Shown: piece after piece, positions 1 through 6,466 of the stretch
Numbering within the stretch: position 1 is the first letter of the stretch
Layout: every line of letters starts with the position of its first letter
Assembly (NCBI GenBank): GCA_020047775.1
Contig: JAIFNK010000092.1
Location: forward strand, 1 to 8,326
Direction of reading: 5' to 3'
DNA from: Akkermansia sp.
GTDB lineage: Bacteria; Verrucomicrobiota; Verrucomicrobiia; Verrucomicrobiales; Akkermansiaceae
DNA: 8,326 nt
Notes under the pieces: generated by a model
What the model was told of the DNA's origin: nothing
Seen by the model: only the letters and a program-made list of their open reading frames with translations
Databases searched by the model: none
Translations under genes and position numbers: made by a program

Positions 1-862
1 AATGAAAACAAGAACTCGCCGCCGCCTCTTCGTTGGGATAACACCCGGGACCGAGGAAGGGATCGTTGGCCGCGTTAATGAGGAGGGTGGGCAGTTGGAT
101 TTCAGATAGAAACTGGCGGGAGCTGTTGCGGGCCCAGTAGTCCTCCGCGTCGCGGAATCCGTGGATCGGCGCGGTGAAGCGATCATCGAATTCCTGAAAC
201 GTCCTGATCCGGTCGAGACCGGCAAGATCGAGCTGATCGGGAAACATGGCTTTTTTCGCCCGGATCTTCGCCCGCATCGCGACGAGGAACCGGTCCATGT
301 AAATTCTGTTGGAAGGAAATGAGAGCTGCCGCGACGAGCAGGCGAGATCGCAGGGCACGGAGAAGACCACCGCCCGGTGAAGCCGCGGCGGGAGTCCGGC
401 AGGATACTCGCCAAGGTATTTCAGCGTTAGATTTCCACCGAGGCTGAAGCCGACAAGATCGACAGCCACTGCCGGGTGGTTCTCCAGCGCATGGCTGACG
501 ACCGCGTGCAGATCCTCGGTCGCACCGCTGTGATACATGCGCAGCAGCCGGTTCGGCTCGCCGCCGCAGCCGCGGAAATTCCAGGTCAAGACGTCCCAGC
601 CCCGGCGCATCAGCGCGGTGGCCATGCCGCGGATGTAGCCGGTTTTCATGTCGGCTTCCAGGCCGTGGGACAGGATGGCGAGCCGGGGACTGGTGTTTCC
701 CGACCATTCGAGATCAACAAAATCGCCGTCGGGCAACTCCAATCGCCCGGGGCGGGCGACGACAGCCGCGACCCGTCGGCACAAGGCGGGAAAGATCGTT
801 TGCGCATGGCCGCCGGGGAGCCAAGCGGGCGCGGCGTAGCTTGAATGGTGGACCAATGGCAT
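1..862 (-). CDS. YheT-family alpha/beta hydrolase (3' end cut by window edge)
   Basis: The frame opens at ATG 862-860 and stays open for 287 codons to the left edge, so the C-terminus lies outside the window. Its layout matches the E. coli YheT hydrolase family from memory. It has RLELPDGDFVDL at residues 40-51, an HGLE oxyanion-type strand at 66-69 and FRGCGGEPNR at 96-105. YHSGATED at 110-117, the nucleophile elbow GFSLGGN with Ser140, and REFDDR-like and HGF motifs around 222-236 follow. NDPF with the probable catalytic Asp267 comes last. The catalytic His, expected in a GGHxGF motif, would lie just beyond the edge. The family is about 320-340 residues, so roughly 40-50 are missing. No signal peptide is seen, so it is probably cytoplasmic. 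The family is predicted to be an esterase or lipase-like hydrolase of unknown natural substrate. A purine-rich stretch (AGGGGCGGG) lies just upstream of the ATG. It diverges from the hydroxylase gene. Confidence 0.93.
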   Translation of the reverse strand, partial: MPLVHHSSYAAPAWLPGGHAQTIFPALCRRVAAVVARPGRLELPDGDFVDLEWSGNTSPRLAILSHGLEADMKTGYIRGMATALMRRGWDVLTWNFRGCGGEPNRLLRMYHSGATEDLHAVVSHALENHPAVAVDLVGFSLGGNLTLKYLGEYPAGLPPRLHRAVVFSVPCDLACSSRQLSFPSNRIYMDRFLVAMRAKIRAKKAMFPDQLDLAGLDRIRTFQEFDDRFTAPIHGFRDAEDYWARNSSRQFLSEIQLPTLLINAANDPFLGPGCYPNEEAAASSCFH

Positions 863-1001
863 AAAATCCCGCCCCTGCTTAGGTCCGAATCCAATACTCC
901 GCAAGGAATGTGACCTGGCACGTGCACAATGGCGCTTGTCAGCCCCGGATTCCCGGTATAGCCGTCCTGCGGCCAAGGGAAATCAACCGGCCAATTTATT
1001 C

Positions 1002-1577
1002 ATGACCTTCTTCATACTCTGGTGCCTCGCCGGCCTCGCTGTCGGAATCGTATTCGCCTCATTTTTCGAGTGGACCCTCCACAAATACGTGATGCACCGG
1101 CCGGTCGGAAAGTTCCGATACGCCTTCCAAGCCCACGCGATCGTCCATCACGGCACGTTCAAAGCGGACAAGACTTACCATTTGATCGATGAGAAGGACA
1201 AGGAAACCATCCCCATGGCGTGGTGGAATGGTCCCGTATTGGTGCTCATCGGTGCGATTCCATTCGCCCTGCTGTCCTGGCTGACCGGGCAGTGGTCCTT
1301 CGTGCTCGGCGGCGCACTTGCTTTCGCCTCCTACTATTGTTTTTACGAGTATATCCATTGGTGCATGCACTTGCCCAAGGCTCGCCGGGTGGAAAAGCCG
1401 TGGTGGTTCCGCAGGCTCAACGGCCACCACCTGCTGCATCACCGCTACATGCACAAGAATTTCAACGTCGTTCTGCCGATTGCCGACCTGTGCCTCGGCA
1501 CGTTCATGGCACGTTCGAAAACTCATTTCGCCCAAGCCACCGGGCCGTCGGTGCCAAATATGCAGCCACTGGTTTGA
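1002..1577 (+). CDS. sterol desaturase / fatty acid hydroxylase superfamily membrane protein
   Basis: The product is 191 residues from ATG 1002. It carries the histidine clusters that bind the di-iron centre in this superfamily: HKYVMH (27-32), HAIVHH (45-50), HWCMH (119-123) and HHLLHHRYMH (142-151). Hydrophobic segments lie at about 3-22 and at 77-118, the latter probably two passes, so it should sit in the inner membrane with the His clusters on the cytoplasmic face. Such enzymes use O2 to hydroxylate or desaturate lipids. The size and cluster spacing are also compatible with a CrtZ-like carotenoid hydroxylase, and the substrate cannot be told from sequence. An in-frame TTG at 936 would add 22 polar residues before the first membrane segment. 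I prefer ATG 1002 because the membrane segment then starts at once, although neither start has a good Shine-Dalgarno sequence. The neighbouring hydrolase is divergent, which gives only a loose hint of lipid metabolism. Confidence 0.9.
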   Translation: MTFFILWCLAGLAVGIVFASFFEWTLHKYVMHRPVGKFRYAFQAHAIVHHGTFKADKTYHLIDEKDKETIPMAWWNGPVLVLIGAIPFALLSWLTGQWSFVLGGALAFASYYCFYEYIHWCMHLPKARRVEKPWWFRRLNGHHLLHHRYMHKNFNVVLPIADLCLGTFMARSKTHFAQATGPSVPNMQPLV

Positions 1578-1579
1578 TT

Positions 1580-1602
1580 CCCCCCTCCCTGATCGCGGGG
1601 GG
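1580..1602 (+). terminator. possible weak hairpin after the hydroxylase gene
   Basis: Three bases after the hydroxylase stop codon, six C (1580-1585) can pair with six G (1597-1602) across an 11-nt loop. No run of T follows, so this is not a classical intrinsic terminator. It could still attenuate transcription into the small lipoprotein gene or protect the mRNA 3' end. Evidence is only the complementarity. Confidence 0.3.
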
Positions 1603-1663
1603 CAGAGAATGCTGGAATTTTCCGTCCGGATTCGCTAATCATCGGCAGCCCCCAGTCAATCCC

Positions 1664-1837
1664 ATGAAATCCCTACTGCTGGTTTCGATCCTAGGCCTTG
1701 CGTTTCTTGCCAGCTCCTGCCGCACCGTCACCCCGCTTGACGCGATGACGATGAAACAATCCTGCCGGTGCCTTCCTGAAAATTTCCGACCTGATGGAAG
1801 CTGCTGCGGTGGCCATGCGGTGAACGGCACCAAGTGA
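1664..1837 (+). CDS. small cysteine-rich putative lipoprotein (57 aa)
   Basis: I do not recognise this protein. From ATG 1664 it begins MKSLLLVSILGLAFLASSC, a basic residue followed by a hydrophobic core and a Cys at 19, as in a bacterial lipoprotein signal. The lipobox is imperfect, with Ala at -3 where Leu is usual and Ser at -1. After lipidation and cleavage only about 39 residues would remain. They include CRC (34-36) and CC (47-48) followed by GGH, giving five cysteines in the whole protein and four in the mature chain apart from the lipidated one. A metal-binding or disulfide-stapled peptide is possible but unproven. No Shine-Dalgarno is visible. The same frame is open upstream through the hydroxylase gene, but only this part looks like a protein. 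It lies 86 bp after the hydroxylase gene and converges on the methyltransferase gene with a 42-bp gap. Confidence 0.6.
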   Translation: MKSLLLVSILGLAFLASSCRTVTPLDAMTMKQSCRCLPENFRPDGSCCGGHAVNGTK

Positions 1838-1879
1838 CCGCCCCACCCGTCTGTTAGCCCGCTGCCGGAGTTTAGAAAC

Positions 1880-3232
1880 TCATCTGAAAAACCCGCGCCC
1901 GGCCAGATGCCGGAGCCAGGGCCCGAAGTCCAGGTCCGGGCAACTGCTCCTTGAGAGAGCCGCAAGCCCGGCCAACCTCCGACCACCATCCATCGCGGCC
2001 AGTATCTGATAGTGCGCGGCGGGAAACGCGCAAGGCTGGTGCCAGACATCAACCAGGGGCAAAGATTCACCCGCACAACGCAAGTTGAAGGAATCCAGTC
2101 TCGGAAACTCCGGGGGCTCGGCGACAAAACCCACCGGTTCGATCCGGGGCCGGATCCAACCGCGCGTGATTCCGTCGAAAACCTGCCGTGTCACTGATTT
2201 CGCGTCGTGTCCCGGAAGCCCGGCCATCAATTCGCTCCACGGCACGCAAGCCGGAGCGGACGCACGGAGCACGCGGGCGATTTCATCCACGGCAGGGTTC
2301 TCCTTGCCCGCCCGATAGAAAAAACCTATCACCTTCTCCAGCGAGACGCGGCCCGCCACCGGCGCGTCGTCCCGACACAGGACACCGGAACGGAACTTGC
2401 GCCCCAACGCCTCGTCCACCGCCAGTTGAAAGGCCAGCGGGTCGCGCACCTGGTTCCGCAGTTCGATTAGAAATTCCTCACTGAGTGCGGCGGGGAGATT
2501 TTCACCCGGATCGGATTCTCCCAGCCACCGCAGCCCGGCACTGGACGCAGCCTGCACGAACCGATGGAGTGGCCATGGATCGTTGACCGGTGCGAAATCA
2601 TCACAAGCGAGGATCGCAGCCCCCTTGGCCAGCATGTCATCGATGACCTCCATTTCCGGATCACGGGAGTCCGTGACGGACCTCAGAATCCCTAACGAGG
2701 AAACAACATCCCCTGCCCCGGCCTGTTGGATCGCACGGACCTTTGCGATCACCGGCAGCCGCGGTTTCCAGCCGCATTCGAGATTGAAGCTGATCGTCGA
2801 GATGCCTGACGGGCTGAGATGCTTCCGGCAGAAATCCAGCAAGGCGACCTTTGCTTCGTCCGACACCCACGAGAAAAACCCGTGCGCGATGATGAAGTCG
2901 AACGGCCCGCCGGCAGGCTCGAAGTCTCGCAGATCAACGGCGTGGAAGTCCACGTTTCCGATGCCTGCGGCGGCAGCGCGCAGGCCAGCGTCGCGGATCG
3001 CCTGTTCTGCCAGATCGATGCCGGTGAAGCGGCTTTCCGGCCACCGCTGCGCCAGTGGGATGAGATTGTGCCCGGAACTGCAGCCGATCTCCAGGATCCG
3101 CGCCCGCCGGGGATGCGGCACCTCAAGCCCGCCCAGTGTCGCGGCGACGGACGAGACCGCCGGATCCGACAAGGGATGGCTCATCGGCGGATAGACCAGC
3201 CTTTGATAGAGATCGTGAATCGCGTCGGGCAT
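1880..3232 (-). CDS. class I SAM methyltransferase with regulatory domain (PKMT-like)
   Basis: The product is 450 residues. The N-terminal third is a Rossmann methyltransferase fold. Motif I is ILEIGCSSGHN (46-56), the acidic end of strand 2 is FTGIDLA with Asp73, and the post-strand motif is FDFIIAHGFFSWV (110-122). The HG-x-x-SWV signature is typical of methyltransferases followed by a MethyTransf_Reg domain (Pfam PF10119). Residues from about 200 to 300 fit that regulatory domain, and the rest resembles the C-terminal domain seen in the same proteins, some of which (rickettsial PKMT) methylate lysines of outer-membrane proteins. The length is slightly short of the roughly 500 residues usual in the family. 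No signal peptide or membrane segment is seen, so it should be cytoplasmic. It is the second gene of a two-gene minus-strand operon, starting 4 nt after the stop of the spermidine-synthase-like gene. The target is unknown. Confidence 0.88.
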   Translation of the reverse strand: MPDAIHDLYQRLVYPPMSHPLSDPAVSSVAATLGGLEVPHPRRARILEIGCSSGHNLIPLAQRWPESRFTGIDLAEQAIRDAGLRAAAAGIGNVDFHAVDLRDFEPAGGPFDFIIAHGFFSWVSDEAKVALLDFCRKHLSPSGISTISFNLECGWKPRLPVIAKVRAIQQAGAGDVVSSLGILRSVTDSRDPEMEVIDDMLAKGAAILACDDFAPVNDPWPLHRFVQAASSAGLRWLGESDPGENLPAALSEEFLIELRNQVRDPLAFQLAVDEALGRKFRSGVLCRDDAPVAGRVSLEKVIGFFYRAGKENPAVDEIARVLRASAPACVPWSELMAGLPGHDAKSVTRQVFDGITRGWIRPRIEPVGFVAEPPEFPRLDSFNLRCAGESLPLVDVWHQPCAFPAAHYQILAAMDGGRRLAGLAALSRSSCPDLDFGPWLRHLAGRGFFR

Positions 3233-3236
3233 GGGT

Positions 3237-3977
3237 TCAGGAAATCCGATTCACCGTGACCCGGTCCCAATACATCCGGTCGCGCCAGTCCTGGAACGAG
3301 TCGTTATAAGGATCGAGTTGCCGGCGGGTCGCGACGGTTTCTCCGGCGACGAGGACTTCGTTCATGCCCTCCGGTGTCCGCAGGCTGCGCACTTGCGGAA
3401 ACGAGTCGCACAGAAGCTTGCGGGTGAGCGACTGCATCGTGCGATGGCCGGGGCCGGTGACAAGGTTCACCGCCAGCAAGCCGCCTGGAGCCACCGCACG
3501 GCGGAGGTGATCCAGCAAACCGGGATTCCATGCCTGCGGGCGGAAAACATCGGTTTTGCCGGCGAGATAGATATCGTCGAAAACCACGTCGAACCGCCGC
3601 CGGTTTTTCTCTAACCACGGATAGGCGTCGGTGGTGTGGATCTCGATATCGAGCGAGTCGAGATCCATGTGCTCGCGGGCGAGATCGACGATTTCCGAGT
3701 CGATGTCGATGGCGGTCAATTTGCACTCCGGCAACAGGTGCCGCAGCACGCGGTAGGCGGTGCCGCCCGCGAGTCCGAGCATCAGGACCGAGCGTGGCGG
3801 GCCCTCTTTCCGGAGCAGTGCCGCCGCCGCGATGAGGTCCCACGCAAGGCCGGTGAGGAATCGTTTCCGGTGAAATGAAGCGTGCAGCGCACCCTCCACG
3901 CGGAACTCGACCGCCAAGTCCGATTTCCAGACTTCCAGCGATTGAAAACGAGTGTGGAAGGTTCCCGTGCGGCGCAT
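3237..3977 (-). CDS. spermidine synthase-like SAM-dependent methyltransferase
   Basis: The product is 246 residues with the spermidine synthase/methyltransferase fold (PF01564-like). SVLMLGLAGGTAYRVL (63-78) is the nucleotide-binding loop, AIDIDSEIVDLA (89-100) carries the acidic residues that hold the ribose, TTDAYPWL (115-122) holds the adenine-contacting Asp117, and FDVVFDDIYL (129-138) follows strand 4. Aligned by memory with E. coli SpeE, the GGGDG loop is GLAGG and the second Asp of the DxxDP gate is Leu138. The N-terminal substrate domain is also short. It is therefore unlikely to be a true aminopropyltransferase, and a methyltransferase or another SAM-binding role fits better. No decarboxylase gene for polyamine synthesis is adjacent. 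It is the first gene of the minus-strand pair and diverges from the antiporter across an 87-bp gap. ATG 3977 is used, with no clear Shine-Dalgarno sequence. Confidence 0.85.
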   Translation of the reverse strand: MRRTGTFHTRFQSLEVWKSDLAVEFRVEGALHASFHRKRFLTGLAWDLIAAAALLRKEGPPRSVLMLGLAGGTAYRVLRHLLPECKLTAIDIDSEIVDLAREHMDLDSLDIEIHTTDAYPWLEKNRRRFDVVFDDIYLAGKTDVFRPQAWNPGLLDHLRRAVAPGGLLAVNLVTGPGHRTMQSLTRKLLCDSFPQVRSLRTPEGMNEVLVAGETVATRRQLDPYNDSFQDWRDRMYWDRVTVNRIS

Positions 3978-4064
3978 CGTGGCGGAAGGTTGGCGGATTT
4001 CTTAAAGTAGTCGAGCCGAAGAAAAAGATCGGACTCAAGCCCTGGACTGCTTTAGAACCACGGC

Positions 4065-5351
4065 GTGCACACGCTCGCCGCATCCTTTTTCCTCCAGATG
4101 GCCGTGATCCTAATCGCCTGCCGGGTGGTCGGGTGGTTGGGAAAAAAAATCGGGCAGCCGCAAGTCGTCGGGGAGATGATCGCCGGGGTGCTGCTGGGAC
4201 CATCGCTGCTAGGGCTGCTTTTTCCCGAGGCGAGCGCCAGGCTGTTCTCCCAGGAAACGCGCGGAATCCTCTATGTCGGCGCGCAACTCGGCGTGGGACT
4301 TTACATGTTTCTGGTGGGCATGGAGTTCAAGACCGAACTGTTCCGCAGCCGGGCGAGGAGCGCGGCAAGCGTCTCGATCGCGGGCATGGTGGTGCCGTTC
4401 GTGCTCGGCGGATTGCTGGCTCCCTGGCTGGTGACGATTCCCGGATTATTCTCGGAAAAAACCGAGATCTACCAGGCGGGCTTGTTCCTCGGAGCCGCCA
4501 TCGCCATCACCGCCTTCCCGATGCTGGCGCGGATCATTTACGAGCGCGGGCTTTCCGGAACTTCACTCGGCACGCTCGCGCTGGCGGCGGGCGCGATCGA
4601 TGACGCCGCCGCTTGGTGCGTGCTGGCCATCGTGCTGGCAAGCTTCGGCGGCGGTGACAGCGTGTTCCTCGGCATGCAGGTGAACCCGGCGGTGCTCGCC
4701 ATCGCGGGCGGGGTCGCCTATGCCGCCTTCATGCTCACCGGCGGGCGGCGGTTGCTGGCGAAACTCGGTGCCCTCGCCGAGCGCGAGGGCGGGGTGAGTT
4801 CAACGCTGTTAGCCATCGTGCTCACGCTGTTTTGTTTGAGCGCGTGGTTCACCGACGCCATCGGCATCCACGCGGTGTTTGGTGGATTCATCCTCGGCAT
4901 CGCCATGCCGCGCGGAGTGATCACTGAGGAGGTCACGAGGAAGCTGGAGCCGTTCACCGTCATCTTCCTATTGCCCATGTTTTTCACGTTTTCCGGCCTG
5001 AACACCCGCCTCGGTGTGATGCTGGAGTCTTCGATCCTGCTGGTGGCCGTCGTCGTATTGTTAGCATCCACGCTCGGCAAAGGCGTCGCCTGCTGGGCCG
5101 CCGCCCGTTTGAACGGCGAGGACAACCGCACGTCGCTCGCCATCGGCGCGCTGATGAACGCCCGCGGGTTGATGGAACTCATCATCATCAACATCGGCCT
5201 GCAAAAGGGCGTGATCGGACCCAAGCTCTTCGCGATTCTCGTCATCATGGCCATCGTCACCACGCTGATGGCCAGCCCGGTATTCGAGCGGGTCTATGGC
5301 AGACACTCGAAGAAAACAGCAATACCCGTTCCAGAAGGACTCGACGCATGA
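4065..5351 (+). CDS. CPA2-type cation:proton antiporter (Na+/H+ or K+/H+ exchanger domain)
   Basis: The product is 428 residues and consists almost wholly of membrane helices (about 12-13), matching the sodium/hydrogen exchanger domain (PF00999). Family marks are GQPQVVGEMIAGVLLGPSLLG (about 30-50), AIAITAFPMLARII (144-157), GAIDDAAAW with the ion-binding Asp179-Asp180 pair (176-184) and MNARGLMELI with Arg367 and Glu371 (364-373). It ends soon after the last helix and has no TrkA-N/RCK domain, so it is not a full KefB/KefC-type channel-antiporter. The exchanged ion cannot be assigned. The start is GTG 4065: an in-frame TAG at 4053-4055 rules out anything longer, and the next in-frame ATG (4098) would remove half of helix 1. 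No Shine-Dalgarno is seen. Its stop overlaps the start of the oxidoreductase gene, so the two are probably one transcript. Confidence 0.93.
   Translation: MHTLAASFFLQMAVILIACRVVGWLGKKIGQPQVVGEMIAGVLLGPSLLGLLFPEASARLFSQETRGILYVGAQLGVGLYMFLVGMEFKTELFRSRARSAASVSIAGMVVPFVLGGLLAPWLVTIPGLFSEKTEIYQAGLFLGAAIAITAFPMLARIIYERGLSGTSLGTLALAAGAIDDAAAWCVLAIVLASFGGGDSVFLGMQVNPAVLAIAGGVAYAAFMLTGGRRLLAKLGALAEREGGVSSTLLAIVLTLFCLSAWFTDAIGIHAVFGGFILGIAMPRGVITEEVTRKLEPFTVIFLLPMFFTFSGLNTRLGVMLESSILLVAVVVLLASTLGKGVACWAAARLNGEDNRTSLAIGALMNARGLMELIIINIGLQKGVIGPKLFAILVIMAIVTTLMASPVFERVYGRHSKKTAIPVPEGLDA
5333..5339 (+). promoter_or_regulatory. Shine-Dalgarno for the Gfo/Idh/MocA oxidoreductase
   Basis: AGAAGGA lies inside the last codons of the antiporter gene, 8 nt before ATG 5348. 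It supports that ATG as the start. With the ATGA stop/start overlap at 5348-5351 it points to coupled translation. Clear Shine-Dalgarno sequences are rare in this window, which makes this one informative. Confidence 0.7.
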
Positions 5352-6391
5352 AATTCGGCATTATCGGCACAGGCACCATCGGCCGCTTCCACGCGGAGGC
5401 GATCCGCGCGATGGAGGGCGGGACGCTTCACTCGGTTTACAATCACAGCGCGGAGAAAGCCGCGGCGCTGGCAGCGGAGTTCGGCGTGAAGTCCTATTCC
5501 GACCTCGCGGAGTTTCTCGCGGATCCGGAGCTGGAGATCGTCACCATCGCCACTCCGTCCGGAGCTCATTTCGATCCCACCATCGCCGCACTGATGGCGG
5601 GCAAGCACGTGATCTGTGAGAAGCCGCTAGAAATCACCACGGAAAGAATCGACCGGCTCATCACCGCCGCGTCGGTGAGCGGACGGACGCTCGCAGCGAT
5701 TCTCAACCGCAGGTTCAATCCGGCGATGACGGCGTTCAAGGCGGCGGCGGACGAAGGGCGGTTAGGCAGGATCGTTTCCGCCTCCTGTTACGTGAAATGG
5801 TTCCGCGACCAGGCTTACTATGATTCCGCCGCGTGGCGCGGGACGCTGGCGCTGGACGGAGGCGGCGCCCTGATGAACCAGGCGATCCACAACATCGACG
5901 CCCTGCTCCATCTCGCAGGCCCGGTCCGGTCGGTGCAGGCGAACACGGCGTGCCTCGCCCACGAGCGGATCGAGGTGGAGGACATGGCGGTGGCCATCCT
6001 GGAGTTCAAAAACGGAGCGCGCGGGGTGATCGAGGGGTCCACTTGCAGCTGGTCGAAGAACGGCCATCCGGGACGCGTGCAGATCTGCGGCACGGAAGGC
6101 TCGGTGTTTCTCGCGGATGAAACCTTCGAGGTCTGGGATTTCAAAAACGAGCGACCGGAAGACGCCGGAATCCGGGAACACCTGATGCGGGGCAACCAGC
6201 CAGGCATGGGGGCGAACGATCCGAAGGCAATCCAGTTCTATCAACATCAACGGAATTTCGAGGAAGTCGTCAGCGCCATCCGCGAAGGCCGTGAACCCGG
6301 CACATCGGCACCCGAGGCGAGGAAATCCGTGGCGTTGATCGAGGCGATCTATCAAAGCGCGGCGAATGACGGCGCGAAGACTTTTCTCTGA
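5348..6391 (+). CDS. Gfo/Idh/MocA family NAD(P)-dependent oxidoreductase
   Basis: The product is 347 residues, the usual length for the family. The N-terminal Rossmann domain opens with FGIIGTGTIGRFHA (3-16), holding GxGxxG at 7-12. The CEKPLE segment follows at 90-95, with the conserved Lys92 of the EKP motif. The C-terminal alpha/beta domain carries WRGT (163-166), DGGGALMNQAIHNIDALL (170-187) with the catalytic-type His181, and a region of strands to the end. Where inositol dehydrogenase has Asp four residues before the His, this protein has Asn177, as in the NQxxH subgroup. These enzymes oxidise or reduce sugar, inositol or amino-sugar derivatives in the cytoplasm. The substrate is not predictable, and no sugar kinase, isomerase or transporter gene stands next to it. 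The ATG overlaps the antiporter stop by 4 nt. A palindromic element follows 14 nt after the stop codon. Confidence 0.95.
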   Translation: MKFGIIGTGTIGRFHAEAIRAMEGGTLHSVYNHSAEKAAALAAEFGVKSYSDLAEFLADPELEIVTIATPSGAHFDPTIAALMAGKHVICEKPLEITTERIDRLITAASVSGRTLAAILNRRFNPAMTAFKAAADEGRLGRIVSASCYVKWFRDQAYYDSAAWRGTLALDGGGALMNQAIHNIDALLHLAGPVRSVQANTACLAHERIEVEDMAVAILEFKNGARGVIEGSTCSWSKNGHPGRVQICGTEGSVFLADETFEVWDFKNERPEDAGIREHLMRGNQPGMGANDPKAIQFYQHQRNFEEVVSAIREGREPGTSAPEARKSVALIEAIYQSAANDGAKTFL

Positions 6392-6405
6392 AGGCCTCTT
6401 CGCAG

Positions 6406-6461
6406 GTAGTCCCGCCCTCAGGCGGTCTTGATGGATGAAGACCGCTTGAAAGCGGGACTAC
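6406..6461. repeat. 56-nt palindromic element, REP/MITE-like hairpin
   Basis: Left arm 6406-6429 and right arm 6438-6461 pair over 24 positions around the 8-nt loop GATGGATG. The outer 10 bp (GTAGTCCCGC with GCGGGACTAC) and inner 8 bp (GCGGTCTT with AAGACCGC) are perfect. Of the six positions between, three are Watson-Crick, 6421/6446 is G-T, and 6416/6451 and 6417/6450 are C-A. The element nearly fills the 75-bp gap between two convergent genes, so it may act as a two-way transcription stop or mRNA 3'-end stabiliser, although no T-run follows on either side. The GTAGTCCCGC...GCGGGACTAC ends recall a palindrome I associate with verrucomicrobial genomes. Only one copy is present here, so its dispersed nature is inferred. 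Confidence 0.75.
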
Positions 6462-6466
6462 GAACG

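Noticed and set aside
183..707. A 174-codon minus-strand frame under the YheT-like gene.
   Set aside because: It is rich in Arg, Pro and Ala and lies out of frame with the clear hydrolase. The hydrolase has family motifs from its ATG to the window edge.
936..962. A promoter-like pair, TTGTCA (936-941) and TATAGC (957-962), before the hydroxylase gene.
   Set aside because: The spacer is only 15 bp and the -10 box matches at four of six positions. In GC-rich DNA from an organism with unknown promoter preferences this is too weak to annotate.
936..1001. TTG 936 as an upstream start for the hydroxylase.
   Set aside because: It would add 22 polar residues with no family counterpart in front of the first membrane segment, and it has no Shine-Dalgarno at the right distance.
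863..1001. Short palindrome GCACGTGC (918-925) in the divergent gap as a possible operator.
   Set aside because: Eight bases of self-complementarity with no flanking symmetry or second copy are not enough to support a binding site.
1220..1663. An open frame joining the hydroxylase region to the small lipoprotein.
   Set aside because: It reads a wrong frame of the hydroxylase gene. Only the part from ATG 1664, with its signal-like start, looks like a protein.
1868..1881. Inverted repeat GAGTTT-AG-AAACTC between the convergent lipoprotein and methyltransferase genes.
   Set aside because: A 2-nt loop cannot form, so the real stem is about 4 bp and AT-rich, without a T-run. It also overlaps the methyltransferase stop codon.
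2141..2156. Palindrome GATCCGG-GG-CCGGATC.
   Set aside because: It lies in the middle of the methyltransferase coding region, where GC-rich codons make such short palindromes common.
3304..4203. A 299-codon minus-strand frame over the spermidine-synthase-like gene and the start of the antiporter.
   Set aside because: Its composition is typical of a GC-rich out-of-frame translation and it crosses two genes with strong family motifs.
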